From positions 372,001 to 436,000 of the forward strand of contig JAESIW010000115.1 of assembly GCA_016802295.1 (NCBI GenBank): a stretch of DNA of 64,000 nucleotides. Direction: 5' to 3'. The notes under the pieces are model-generated. The model was not told the DNA's origin. It searched no databases and saw only the letters and a program-made list of their open reading frames with translations. The DNA is from Brachionus rotundiformis (Eukaryota; Rotifera; Eurotatoria; Ploima; Brachionidae). The first letter of the stretch is position 1; each line of letters opens with the position of its first letter. Below are positions 46,001 through 57,622 of the stretch, piece after piece. Made by a program: the position numbers and the translations under genes.

Positions 46001-48010
46001 CAAACGAGTCCCAACGAGGCTAAAAGCAATTCCAAGAAGAATTCTGACTCTGATTCGATTGGAAATGCAACATTATATCGACAACCAGACACTAATGCTC
46101 AAAATGAGCATTTTAATGACACATTTTTTGGTGAAAATTTGACCGAAGAATATCAGAAAACTTTGGAAAAGAACAGATTGTCGGATAATGATGAGGAAAT
46201 AAATGAAGAAATAGAGGACAATTTATCGACTATGGAAAGAGATAGGGATGGTGTGAGCGAAGAAACGATGGGAACAACCATGCGACACAATTTTAGAAAT
46301 TATGTAGCTACGACAAAGAGTGACGATGTAGTTACAGGCACTTGGGATCCAAATGACACAAATGCAATTCCCAAAAATGGAGATGAAAATAACATAATTA
46401 TTGAAATAAATAGCTTAAAATTTAATGAAGGTAGATAAAATTTTTAATTTTGAGTTTCTTTATCTAAAAAATAGTCTAAATTAGATAATTATCTATTTCA
46501 TTAATTAATACAAAATGTAGAAAAGTAGAAAAATTAACAATATTTGCCATTTTTTTAATTAAAGCTTCTTCAGGAAAAATGAATATAAAAATTATAAATT
46601 ATAAGAAGAGAAAAAAAAATATTACAATTGTAGGTTTTGCCGGATAACTTATTAAAATTGAACAACTTAGATCATCGAGGATTGAGATGTGGGTACCTTG
46701 GCGCCCTCTTTTTTTTGCAATATCTTGATCCGATTTATCTGTTGGCCATCCTTGAACGCTATCTGTCTAAATTTACATTCAAGTAAAAATGTGTAGACCA
46801 TTAACCTTTTTGGTGGAAATTGCCATCAAACCAATAACTTTTGATCATATAATGGCTATTCTACATTACAATCAGACCCATTTTTGACGTTTTTTTTTCA
46901 TAAATTATAAGAAAAGCCGCAATTTCTCACTGCTTTTCTAATAGAATATGAATACTTTACGTATAACATTTTGGTTAAATAAATTTTTTAAAAGATGGTT
47001 TATTCAAATACCAAATTATATGACTAACTTCCATGTATCAACTTATTTCAGAATTTTATTGAATAATCAAAATCGTTCAGTTTTAAAAATTCACCATGTA
47101 TTAATTAATACAATTTAATAATTATTTAGATGAAAATAGATCACTTAATGATGAAAATTTGTACTTAAAATATTCACTTATGACTTAAATTTTCCTATTA
47201 CTTTTAAAAAGCTTCAATTTAAAGTCTTTACTTGAATACATGGTGAAGTAGCCTTTTGAAGAGTCACTAAAGTTCTTAATTGTAGAATATTTATGAAAAA
47301 TGATTAAAGAAAATTAACATTTTAATAAAATATTTTTTGTAGTAAATCAATTTTTAAGAATAGAGACAGATTTTAGAATTAAAGATAAAATTCTTGACAT
47401 AATTGGCATTTTTGTATTTTTTTGTTTAAAGGAAGTCAAGTGCTGGAAAGAGATGACATAAAGCGAATTTTCGTCGGAATGGAAGTTCCAGGCTATGAGC
47501 CGACCGAATTCGAGTCCGATGACATACCTAAGCCAAAAGAGGAAAAGCACGTCCATTTTAATTTCAGAAATTGTTTCCCAATCGATCCAGAGAATAATTT
47601 AGACAAAAGGGATCTGATTGCTCAAATGATTAAATATCCCAATAAATCATTGTAATTAAATAATTTTTAATTTCTTAATATTCTAATTGTTTTAAAAAAT
47701 TAAAAAATTTTATTTCAGAATAAGACTGGTAGTTGTTTCATTGCCTGATAATCAAGAAGATGAGTGTCAAGAAATTGCCAATGCTTTCATTGATATAAAC
47801 GATATTTTAAAAATAAATCAAGATTTTATTAACCAAGAATTAAATTGTAAGCTTCTTTATTTATTTGGTTAAAGATAATTATTCTTTTTTAAAGTATATG
47901 ATCCAAACGACAACAATTCAATTATTGGTAAAATGGTGGTTACTGTTGAAATGCTGACAGCTCTCATCTCTATTAAGAATGAATTAGAAGCAAATAATAT
48001 TGAAAGCTAA
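40015..48010 (+). CDS. RPGRIP1L: RPGRIP1L-like ciliary transition-zone protein
   Basis: Twelve exons keep frame throughout: 40015-40154, 40204-40280, 40334-40431, 40484-40576, 40627-40772, 40826-40969, 41950-42055, 42109-42912, 44621-46430, 47432-47651, 47719-47846 and 47895-48010. They encode 1293 residues (human RPGRIP1L 1315). The N-terminal half is coiled coil, with the signature DENIILKKHARKQEDKIKK and MATKLIKLANDKKK. LDIRAARIK then KLERQLRDIAYGTKQ crosses the exon 8/9 junction. Three C2-type domains follow: about 590-730 (ERGQNIFEIHLTKL), 770-905 (NELNVNILRCAKL) and the C-terminal RPGR-interacting domain from about 1128 (IIIEINSLKF). A Ser/Gln-rich repeated stretch (PSQ and SQVPSQ units) links the last two. 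The family is a scaffold of the ciliary transition zone, binding nephrocystin-4 and RPGR. Introns 6, 8 and 9 are large, and intron 8 carries an inverted-repeat element. Confidence 0.93.
43777..44334. mobile_element. Inverted-repeat-bounded element in RPGRIP1L intron 8
   Basis: The left end reads CTCTGGTCGACAATGTGAAC, ATTCC, then GACGACTTGCTTGAACATAG. The right end, reverse complemented, reads GGTCTGGTCGACTATGTGAA, CATT, then GGCGACTTGGTGAACATCAT. These imperfect terminal inverted repeats of roughly 60-85 bases bound about 560 bases of AT-rich DNA with no open frame, the form of a non-autonomous DNA transposon. Outer bases (CAGTGG at left) hint at a pogo/Tigger relation, but ends and target-site duplication are not certain. 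Confidence 0.6.
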
Positions 48011-48670
48011 TTTTTTTAATCTTTAATTTTTGGTTTTTATTTTCAAATTTTCAAATTTAAATGGTAGCTTTATAAAAAAACTCAAGTCCTTTGAAATATT
48101 AATTAAATTACTTCTAAAATAAAATCATTTTCAACACGTAATTTTTTATTGAAATTCCCCAAGTACACATTACCTGATAAATAACTTATGTAGACTCAAT
48201 TAAATTCAGTTTTGGAAACGGTAAAAGTACCCTTTTTTTGAATTAGTTTGAAACGACCATGAATTATTTAAATACAATTATTTAAATACTGTATATAAAA
48301 TGTTTTTTATTATTTTAAAAAGAGAAATCAATTCGGAATGATTATTCAAAACTAGAATCTCGCCTCGATTTCCATTATTGTGATTAAACATCTCATTTTA
48401 CTCACGGGAAAATAAGATTGATTATCTATTCTAACTATATCACTCAGATATCAAATGGTAAATTGGCCGGCTTTGAAGCGTTAAACATTATATACATTAT
48501 ATTAGAGCGTGCCACAGTGGTTGCACTAAACATCTTGATCATCAAATAAAAATATCAAATCGTTCATTCGGGTCGCCAAGGACCTCACGATCTATGTAGG
48601 CAAATCATTGGATAAATCAAATTTTAGAATATAATGACATTCAAAAGCCTTATCAATCCAAAAATTAGTC
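48011..48670. other. Intergenic, nothing recognised
   Basis: AT-rich 3' flank of RPGRIP1L. Confidence 0.45.
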
Positions 48671-48675
48671 AGTTA

Positions 48676-49490
48676 TGTCATCACCATCAAATAATATTGA
48701 AGAAGCTGTTTAAAATTCAAAACAAGAGACCTTCAATCATTTCAACTCAACCGTTAGCTCTAAAAGCAGAAACAGACGTCCACCAAAGTCATTAACTGTA
48801 CAAAAAAATGACTCCGAAAAAGTAAAATCCAATCCAACAGGAACAAGAAGCGTAAAAATAATTAAATTTGTTAAATGTAAAATTATAAGAAAAATAATAT
48901 GAATGGTAAAATGAATATTCAACTGAACTCAAATATCTTATCCTGCTTCAACAAACAAAGATGAACTAATAAAAATCAAAGGAATTTTTCTCTTTAAAAT
49001 ACGTGATTATAATAGTTTACTAATGTTTGAAGCTGTTTCAGTTAAAACTGAAAATTTTGCAATTCAACGTGGTAATTTAGCAAAACTCCTGTACAAACTT
49101 TCATGAATTGTGTACAGATGTGTTGCTCTTGTTCTCTTCGAAGACGCACAAAATAACAACATTCTTGTATCCTATCGTCGTTTTTTCAAATGATCTTTTT
49201 CAAATGGGAAAGTTTTTCGAGCAAAATAAAGTCGATACTAAATTAATTTTCTTTAAATCATTCGAATAGTTTGCTTTTAAAGACTAATAGGACATTTAGA
49301 TCATTATGCTGAATGCTTTAATGTTCAACTTGGATCACTCTACATTCTGCCGTCTATATTTGTATGCGGTATTAGATCTATTTATTCTATTACTTCCAAT
49401 CCTCAATGGAACTAAATTAAAAATGAACCAAATAGAACATCTTTTACCAATCGTCCAGATATTTGTGTTCGTGTATTTTAATGTAAGTTA
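48676..49490 (+). pseudogene. Degenerate coding stretch, possibly mobile-element derived
   Basis: From an ATG at about 48676 the frame reads MSSPSNNIEEAV, a TAA, then NSKQETFNHFNSTVSSKSRN and a Ser/Lys-rich stretch. After frame changes, KDELIKIKGIFLFKIRDYNS, ENFAIQRGNLAKLLYKLS and a CVALVLFEDAQ segment follow up to about 49180. Further frames to 49490 are open but short. Composition is protein-like, yet several stops and shifts interrupt it. No family is recognised. Confidence 0.3.
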
Positions 49491-52400
49491 ATAAAATTTT
49501 TGAAGACATTTTTGACCGTCAAATTTTTGTAGGAGTAATTTCTTATGTTGCAGATGTTGAATTTCAACATAAATGCTCATAATGCGCGGCCTCCGAAATG
49601 CTCATATATTGATTACCTTATCGGATATTGACAAATATTTTCAGGGTGAAATATTTCTTAATAGCTTTAAGAAATTAACTGTCACATAAATATTGCTTGG
49701 GCTGAGATTTTCGATTTACTTAAAAATTTTTGTCAATAAATTTTAATAGCCCATTAGTTTGTCCATTAATTTATCCACTTTTTTTTTCATATACTATACA
49801 GGTTTTAACATAAGCAACAGCATAACTGAGGGTCAATAGATCGAGACGATTTGGTAACGTCTCCATCAAAAGATATTTTCCATATCAATGCCACATCAGT
49901 GTCTAATGGTGCTCTAGCTAAAACAATAAAAAAGATACCTATTCGAGTATGTTTTCAAGGGTTCAACCCTTGAATATATCATAATATGATTAATCAGAAA
50001 TCACTATCCATAACAAAAATGGGTACGGAGAGAAATGAGATTCTCGGCTATGGCGGTGGATGCTTTTTTAGTTATTTGAAACATTCTTTAGATTTTACAA
50101 GTGCGATTTTACCGAAATGTTTTATTCAATTAAGCAACTTAAAGAACATTAAATTTAGATGCATGTAATTTATATGCGAAATGGCGCAGCAAAAAAAGAG
50201 ATTGAGCAAAGAGCTTAGTCTTTCAAAGTTAAGATTCAACTCTTCAAAACATTTATCAAGTCTCTCTTTTACTTTATTTGTCTAACCTCGTTAATCTTTT
50301 TTTCAAAAAAGGCAATTAAAAAATAACTTTTTTCAAAAATTATTAAATTCCTCAACAAAATACAAGGACTGATGACTTTAATAATTTAAATAATAGTTTC
50401 AATGTTTATAATTAAGACTGCTTTCAGACTGATTAAGCGTCTGGTCAGCTTTGTTAACAAAGTCTTAGATTCAAAAAAACATTAAAAAATTAAATTTTCA
50501 AAAATAGAAGAGTTTAAAATAAGTTTAACAAGGTGGAATTATTAAGTATTATAACTAAAATCAGGTATTATTAAGATATTTTAATAATTAAATACATGGA
50601 AAAATTATTTATGAGTTTAAATATGTGCTTTAATTAGTTAATAGACAAGATAATAGATAGTATTTTTAATATTAATGCTTTTAAATTTTGTTAAAAAAAG
50701 TCAGTTTAAGATAAGGAGCTTATTTCGTAGTTTTTAAGTTCGCACTGGTCAAAAGCGTCATTTTTCTAAAGGACATCGGTCTGTAACTTTAGCTTCCATC
50801 TCTTAATTGATTTTAGAACATGAATGCAACTCGCCCGGAGCCAAACGATCTTTCGGTTTTGACGCTCGTGGGTAACACAATGCGAAGTTATTTTGTCATC
50901 ATTCACTATACTTTCATAATTCTACTGCAAAATTTAAGGCAGAATCAATAGAAGAACTACATGAGAAATTTGAAATTTAATTTTAGGAATTGTGAGAATC
51001 TGATAGAACCAACATTAAAAATCAGTAAATGGCGAAAAAACTTTTGGATTTTTCTACTCACGACTTAAAAATTGCTTTGTGATCAAGAGATCAATCTTGA
51101 AATTTACAACATTTAAGCATTCAATTTTTAATAATATTAATCTAATTTTCACAGATTTTGTAAAAAGATTCAAAAAATTCAATTTAAACATTTTAATGTT
51201 TTACTTTTTTGATAAATATATAAACAATTTATTTTTAATTTGTAAGATCTATTTTATTATTTAAAAAGATGGAGTGTTATCGGTTTTTAAGACAAGGACA
51301 CTGGCCTGTTGATTAACCTTGAAATTAAAAAAAAATTTATGTTGAAAGAAGAATCAAGGATCACGAGTATCGCAAGACATTTTGTTATATGAGCATTGTA
51401 AGGCTAAACAGGAGCTGCTGACAGAAAACAACTTTTATCAAGGAGATAGGGGAGAGGAAGGATCTGGTGAAATAGAAAGTGCGAATGATACACCAGGTTT
51501 TGATGCTGGGATGAAAAATACTTAATAACAGAAAGAAGAGAACTATCAGTGTCTGTTATTAATAAGCCATGATTTTCATTTCTGACATTTTTCGAAAGTA
51601 ATTCACTCGTTTGTTTAATTTTTCGTTTTCAATGAACAACAAAAATTTTTACTGACCATTCCGGCCAATCTGCTCAAAATTTCATAGCGAGATAGACCGA
51701 TTTCCTCTGCCCGCATCTCACTTCAATAAATAATTAAATTATTGAATTAAAACTAAAAATTATTCTCTAAACTTTATAATTTCAGGTAAATAAGATCAAA
51801 ATACTCATTGAAACTTAGCCAATCTATAAAATTGGTTACCAAGATGATCAAGTCTAGATTAATTGTCAAAGTCTAATCAAAATTACAGATTTCATTTCAA
51901 CATTTTTGTACAGAGATTAACTTCCGAAAAAGAAAAAAGTATTCGTGTTTGGTTTGACAAAGAGTTTTACCAAAGAAACTAAAAATATCAACAAATTTAC
52001 ATTGTACAATTAAAGATCATTTTTTTTCCTGGCCTTTTATTTTTAAAATATTTCTCATGAATAGATTGATATTTTATGACAAAAATATAAATAAATTTAA
52101 ACACAAGTTTTAAATCAACAAGCTTTATTATCCAATTTCTAAAAGTATTTTTATTTTTAAACAATTCAAAAACGAATTTCTAAGTTTTTTGACTAAATTT
52201 TTTTAATTAATTAATTAAGAAACCATTCAATCTTTTTTTTTTTAATTAGACAATATATTTTTTTTTTTAAATATAAAACACAAGCTTTATGGTAAACATT
52301 TTTTGGTCAAATGAGCCAAAAAATAAAATGCTTGATTTTCATTGTTTATTTAGACACTAGAATATTATTAATCAACTGAATCTTTATATTTATAAAATGT

Positions 52401-53300
52401 ATCCTAAATCTTGTTTATTTGAACTATTGCTGACCCACTAAGATAATGTTCAAGCAAAGACATTTACCAATAAAACATTTCAAGCTCATATGTGGCAAAT
52501 GCTCTGGTTAAATTTTTCTCTGACTATTTTAAAATTATTCTATTTTAATTTATAAAAAAAGAAAATGAGCAAATGAGTCTAATTATGTAACAGAATTTGT
52601 CATATTTTATAGGGCATTAGATTACGATAACTTTTACAATTAAAAAAATAATTAAAAACCTAAGAAAAGGATTAAATGTTGACAAAATATCAAAAATTTG
52701 TTTGAACAACTTTAAAATTCTTTAAGAGATGATCTGCTCGCTTTGAATGGAGTTAGAGAATTTCAAATTGTTTACTAAACGAGTTAATTAGATAAATATC
52801 AAAGCCCTACAAACGTTTATGTTGTGGAATCCTTATCATATTTGGAAAACACCCACAAATAAAACAATCTAAACTAACTAGCTAGTTAGAGTATTGTGTG
52901 TTTAATCCGGTATTGACAAGGAAAAAAATTTCGCCAATACCTAACCAAAAATCGTACTAACAAGCTATGTGTTCTAGTTTTAATGAATTTTATCTCAATT
53001 TGGTTGTTGAATCAGCTTATCTTCTTTCCCAAATCGTCGCAATTACAATTAATTGCGAATAACTACACTAAGAGAAAAAATTTTGTTTTCTTTTGTGCTT
53101 TTTAACCCGTTTGCTTTGAATCATCTTCTTAGATAATCACAATTAGTATGTCATAAGCAAAGCAATTCATTAACCTCCTCCCCAGGGACTTGTATCCAGT
53201 CTATATATATAAAATATTTTATCACTTAATTTAAAGTCATTTTATTTTTAAAAATAAAGATTTCAAATTTAAATAAAATAATAAATCAAGTGGTTGAACC
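49491..53300. other. 3.8 kb without a confident gene
   Basis: Mostly AT-rich. Short open frames (49986-50168, 51079-51264) carry no recognisable motif. Patches near 50710-50900 and 51280-51530 are less AT-biased and could be exon or transposon debris, but no product could be read. The last 200 bases should hold the promoter of the chitin-binding gene. Confidence 0.45.
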
Positions 53301-54970
53301 ATGGTCACACATATTCCCAAAATGAATCTAATATATTTAACATTAGTTCTCAGTTTTTCCATAGGTAATTATTAAAATTTATTTGACCATTTTGAAGTCA
53401 ATTGGTTGTATAAAGAAAACAAAATAATTTTTTACCAATTAAATAAGAAGTTTAATGGTAATCTTTTTTAGTTTCGGTATCAGGAGATTACGATTGTGAG
53501 TACAAAAAAGATGGTTTCTATAGTGACGAAGATTTTTGTCATATTTACTGGCGATGTAACTACGGAGTCGCCGAAGAGTATGAATGTCCTGCTGGTACAG
53601 CTTGGAACCATATAGAAATGAGATGCGACTGGTTGGATAATGTTGATTGTTCAAGAATTGACGCAAATGAAGAAGACGATGACAAGGCTGAAGAGACGAC
53701 CAAAAAGCGCCGTAAGAAGACCACCACTGCTGCCGAGGATGAGTATGATGAGACAACTGCGCCAGCTGAGGATGGTAAGTCAAATTGTTGCCAAATTAAT
53801 CTGCTAAAAAAGTCTTGGCTTAATTTAAAAATTTGCTTATTGAATGTTGAATAGCTTTCGGGTATGAAAAAGATTGGTAATGGTAAAGCTTTGGAATGGC
53901 TTTATTTAATTTGATAAAAGATAAAGGATAATTTTTTAAAAGAAAAATTGGTAAGCACACAGCCAAATGAATTATCGAGCACCACATTGCCTGAAGATGA
54001 TTACGAGGAAGAAGACGATGGATTTGATTTTAACCAATTGTGTGTAAATGCCACTTCTGACGATGCCTTCAGGGATGATCCTTTTATTTGCAACAGATAT
54101 GTGCGCTGTAACTTTGGTTCAGCGCAAAAGTTTGTCTGCACTAAAGCTACTGCTTGGGATTCGGTCAAAAAAATGTGCACCTGGATCTCTGAAGTGAACT
54201 GTGGTGATCGTCAGTTGGTTTTGGATGATAAATTATTGGAAGATGACAAAAATTCCACTAAAACAACAAAAACAACTAAGAAAAAAACCAAAACCACTAA
54301 ATTGACCAAAAAAACTACTCCAACTATTAGCCTGCCTATAACTAAAAATCCTAGCGATTTGAGTAAGATAATTTGAGCATGAGATATCATTTATAATTTA
54401 AAATAATAATACTCCCTCTAAACAATAATAATAAAAGCGTTAAATTATTTTTTTTCCTAAAAAATTAATTTTTTTTTAGCTGAAAAACCAATTGAGCCCC
54501 AACCAACAAGTTCAATTTGTGTCAATCCAGGAGTCTATAATGCTCAAGACAATTCAGATTGTGGTTCGTACTATATGTGTAACAATGGTAAAGAAGCCAA
54601 AATGACATGTGGAGACAAACAATACTTTAATTCGGAGACAAATCAATGTGAAGATTGGCAACAAGTTGGATGCGGGACAAGACCAGCAAGCTTGAATGCC
54701 GACAAATCTCAATGCACTGGCAAACGAGACGGAATTTATCCAGATAATGAAAGAGGCTGTCGAGTGTTTTACCAATGTGTTAACCAGGCCAAAACCCGGG
54801 AAGCAGTCTGTCCCAACAATTTAAAATTTAACTCTGTTAGTGCTAAATGCGACAACCCCTCAAACATAATGGCACCTTGTGGTACTTTTACTGCAGGTTC
54901 GGAAACAATTCTTTTTAATATTAAGCTTTATATAGCAAGTTTATTTATAATTACTAAAATAATTTTTTAA
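53301..54970 (+). CDS. Secreted chitin-binding protein with four CBM14 (peritrophin-A) domains
   Basis: Four exons, 53301-53364, 53472-53774, 53943-54362 and 54480-54970, encode 425 residues. A signal peptide (MNLIYLTLVLSFSIG, with a second in-frame ATG seven codons upstream) leads to four six-cysteine CBM14 domains: exon 2 (DCEYKKDGFYSDEDFC...WRC), exon 3 (NQLCVNATSDDAF...YVRC), and two in exon 4 (SICVNPGVYNAQ...YMC and SQCTGKRDGIYPD...YQC). Linkers after domains 1 and 2 are rich in Thr, Lys, Asp and Glu and probably O-glycosylated. The family binds chitin in extracellular matrices such as gut lining, cuticle or eggshell; which one applies here is unknown. The end of the protein (last 25 residues, hydrophobic and AT-encoded) is uncertain, since a splice after GTFTA could give a different tail. 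Expression site cannot be read from sequence. Confidence 0.87.
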
Positions 54971-55485
54971 ATTTTTTGTAAAATATTTAAATGAGTTTCA
55001 CTGTATTTTGAAATATCAAATGTTTAACGAAATTCTAAATAAATTTTATTTGTAGATCTTGTTTTTAATTTTTAATTTTAATAATAAAATATTTTTAAAA
55101 TCTTTTTTTTCTTTTCTTAGCTTTAATTTAACATAAAAATGTTTGTTTAAGTTCTCAATAATCAAAATTTAGATTAGAGAAAATTGAATGTCTCAATGTT
55201 TGATTAATACCTTTAACACTAGAAAGCCCGGCTGATTAATTACAAAAATTTCAAATTAAAATATCAATAGAAATAGAAGAGATTCAAGTATTACAAGTTA
55301 ATTTTAAGTTTCTTTGAGTAATTTTAGATAATTTTCAGGATTATTATTAAATGTGTGTTTATAATACTTATTTGGGTGTTAAAAAAAATATTTTTTGGGT
55401 ATTTACTTTTTGTGAAATTTATTGAAAAAGAAATAAAAACTGGGTACATAGAAATTATTGTCAGTATTATAAAAAATAAAAAAAA
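54971..55485. other. Intergenic, nothing recognised
   Basis: AT-rich. The plus-strand open frame at 55355-55759 is antisense to the transposase remnant and is not a gene. Confidence 0.45.
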
Positions 55486-56200
55486 ATATTCTCTGATAAA
55501 TGCTTTTTTTGCTAAGGTAGGTCTGCCCCTCTTTCTTTTTTGTCCGATTGGTACTGATTTAGTTATTAATGGAGGACTGACTTCTTTTAATCTAATAGCC
55601 AAACAAACAACATGCTTGCATATACATATACTATTTAATTTAATTTTATTTAATTACTATTTAATTTTATATGTATACTCTTTAAGAAAACTAACAAGTA
55701 CATTTAGCCTGTTTCCAATCTTGACAATTGTCTCTATCAACACACCATATATTAAATGACTTCACAAAATGATCAAAATTTGTAAATTTGCCAGATCTAT
55801 AACGCTTAAATTCATAATCAGTAATCTTATTAAAATCATCTGAAGGAATATAAAACTTATCATCAAATATCTTAATTTCTTTCAATTCTTTAGTCCATTG
55901 GTAAGAATTAGTCCACAAATTAAGGGAAATAGATGGTTCTTAAAAAAACTTTTTATAATTAATATTAGATGGATCGCGATCAAACGACCATCCATAAACA
56001 ATATCAATTGCTAACTGTAGGAACTTGCTTAAGGGTAACCTATTACGGAATGTTTTTTGGTCCTTAATAATTCTATTACTAGCTTCTAATGCATTTTTCG
56101 TACTTGGAACAAATAAATGTGCACCTTCAAACCATCCTGAATGCAAATTAATCCATTCCTTAAAAAAATAATCGAATAGTTTTCACCCCTTTGAGATAAT
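55486..56200 (-). pseudogene. MULE-like transposase C-terminal part with SWIM zinc finger, broken
   Basis: Minus strand from about 56190: YFFKEWINLHSGWFEGAHLF, VPSTKNALEASNRIIKDQKT, LPLSKFLQLAIDIVYGWSFD, then an in-frame TAA near 55935, LWTNSYQW, and a stretch ending NCQDWKQAKCTC. About 55 bases further on, CKHVVCLAIRLKEV completes a SWIM-type CxC...CxH finger, followed by a KRKRGRPTLAKKA basic tail. This order (N-A-x-E-x-x-N catalytic-domain end, SWIM, AT-hook-like tail) is that of MULE-type transposases. The TAA, and an interruption with stops between CTC and CKH, make it inactive unless the latter is a small intron. The N-terminal catalytic DDE region is absent or unreadable. Confidence 0.7.
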
Positions 56201-57622
56201 ATTCAAGTTCATATTTTTTAAAACGGGTTTTAAAAACCTCTCGAGCATTCAAGTGTTGAATAAATTTGAAGAAATATGAGCTAAAATTTGCTTATAAGTT
56301 GTTCTTATCATTTATGTTATTAACTTCAAATTTAAATTTAAATAGTTTAAAAATCAAAAAATAACATTTTTTAGCCGCACGGAATATTGATAAAAATTTA
56401 AACAAAAATATGGCCAAATAAAGAAAAATACAATAAATTAAAATTAAAATTTAATTTTTTAAGTTTTATTTAAAAAAATTTACAAAACTTAAAAATAGCG
56501 ACCAGAAAATCCTGGATATGCTCGAATGTACGTTTTTCTTACATTCGAGTCATATAAGCTAGTCTTACATAAATGATAGAAAAGTCTCCTTTAAATGAAA
56601 AAGAATTCTTAATTTAATGAGATTCTACAAGCAAGTTTTGAAAAATTAATTTGAATTTATTTTGAAAGATTAAACACTAACTTCGTTAAAATAAAATTAA
56701 ATGATTTTTAGTTTAAATTCGATTAAGAAACTGTCTGAAATTCAAAATTTATTTTACTACATTAAGATTTTGATCGATAAGAAAGAAGAGATAATCGCTC
56801 TCAACTGAAATTGGAACACCTTGAAACCATTTAAAAATATTGGACTATGTTCTATCCAAAATGAGACTTTTTAACATCTTTACCTTTCAGAATATCTTTT
56901 TTCACTGAAAATGTTCAACAAGGTCCTTTACCAATACAAAATTAGTAAAAAAAAATTATTTTAATGCTAAGTATAGATCCAAAATAGCCAGTGATTTGTA
57001 GCAGTCCTTTCTTTTCATTTGGGAAGTTTATTTCTTTCCTGTGTCAATTTTAAAATTATCATATCAAAATCTTCTTTTTTGTGAAATGTGGTTCACCAAG
57101 CATTGCTTATTCATTTTCATTTAAGTTAAATTAAAAATAAAATTAATTGTATTTGTTTTATTTAAATAATTATTTTTAGTCATAAATGAATATCTTTTAT
57201 CTTTAAATATTTTTGACTAAATTTTACAAAATTTAAAAAAAAATTAATTAAAATATAAACTTGTAATTAAAGTCTCATAATTTAATGTTTGGAAAAATCT
57301 ATTTAAGAGTTTTATGAATTATTTTAAAAATTCTTACGGTATACCTAAAATTTTTCAAATATTGTAGTTGCCGAATTAATAATTTTGGTGAAAATTATCA
57401 ATATTTATGAATTAATCGAAATAATTGTATTGAAAAAAATAACAATTTCAATGGCAAGTAAGTATTTAAACTTTCTATATTTTTCAGCAAAAGTATCTAA
57501 AAGATAATTTTTTTTAAATGTTATGTCTAAATTAAGCATATAATAAATAGTGATAGTCTAAACATATAATAAATAGTGATAATTCAATTAACTAATGAAA
57601 ATCAAATTTTCTAATTAAGTTT
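56201..57622. other. AT-rich intergenic with a hairpin
   Basis: No gene is seen. A perfect 10-base stem, CTCGAATGTA with TACATTCGAG and a 9-base loop, lies at 56521-56549. A short direct duplication (ATAATAAATAGTGATA twice) lies at about 57538-57584. Confidence 0.5.
56521..56549. repeat. Perfect 10-bp hairpin
   Basis: Arms 56521-56530 and 56540-56549 are exact reverse complements around a 9-base loop, richer in G and C than the surrounding DNA. No function is assigned. Confidence 0.7.

Noticed and set aside
55355..55759. Plus-strand open frame of 134 codons, hydrophobic
   Set aside because: Antisense to the SWIM finger and basic tail of the MULE-like transposase remnant.
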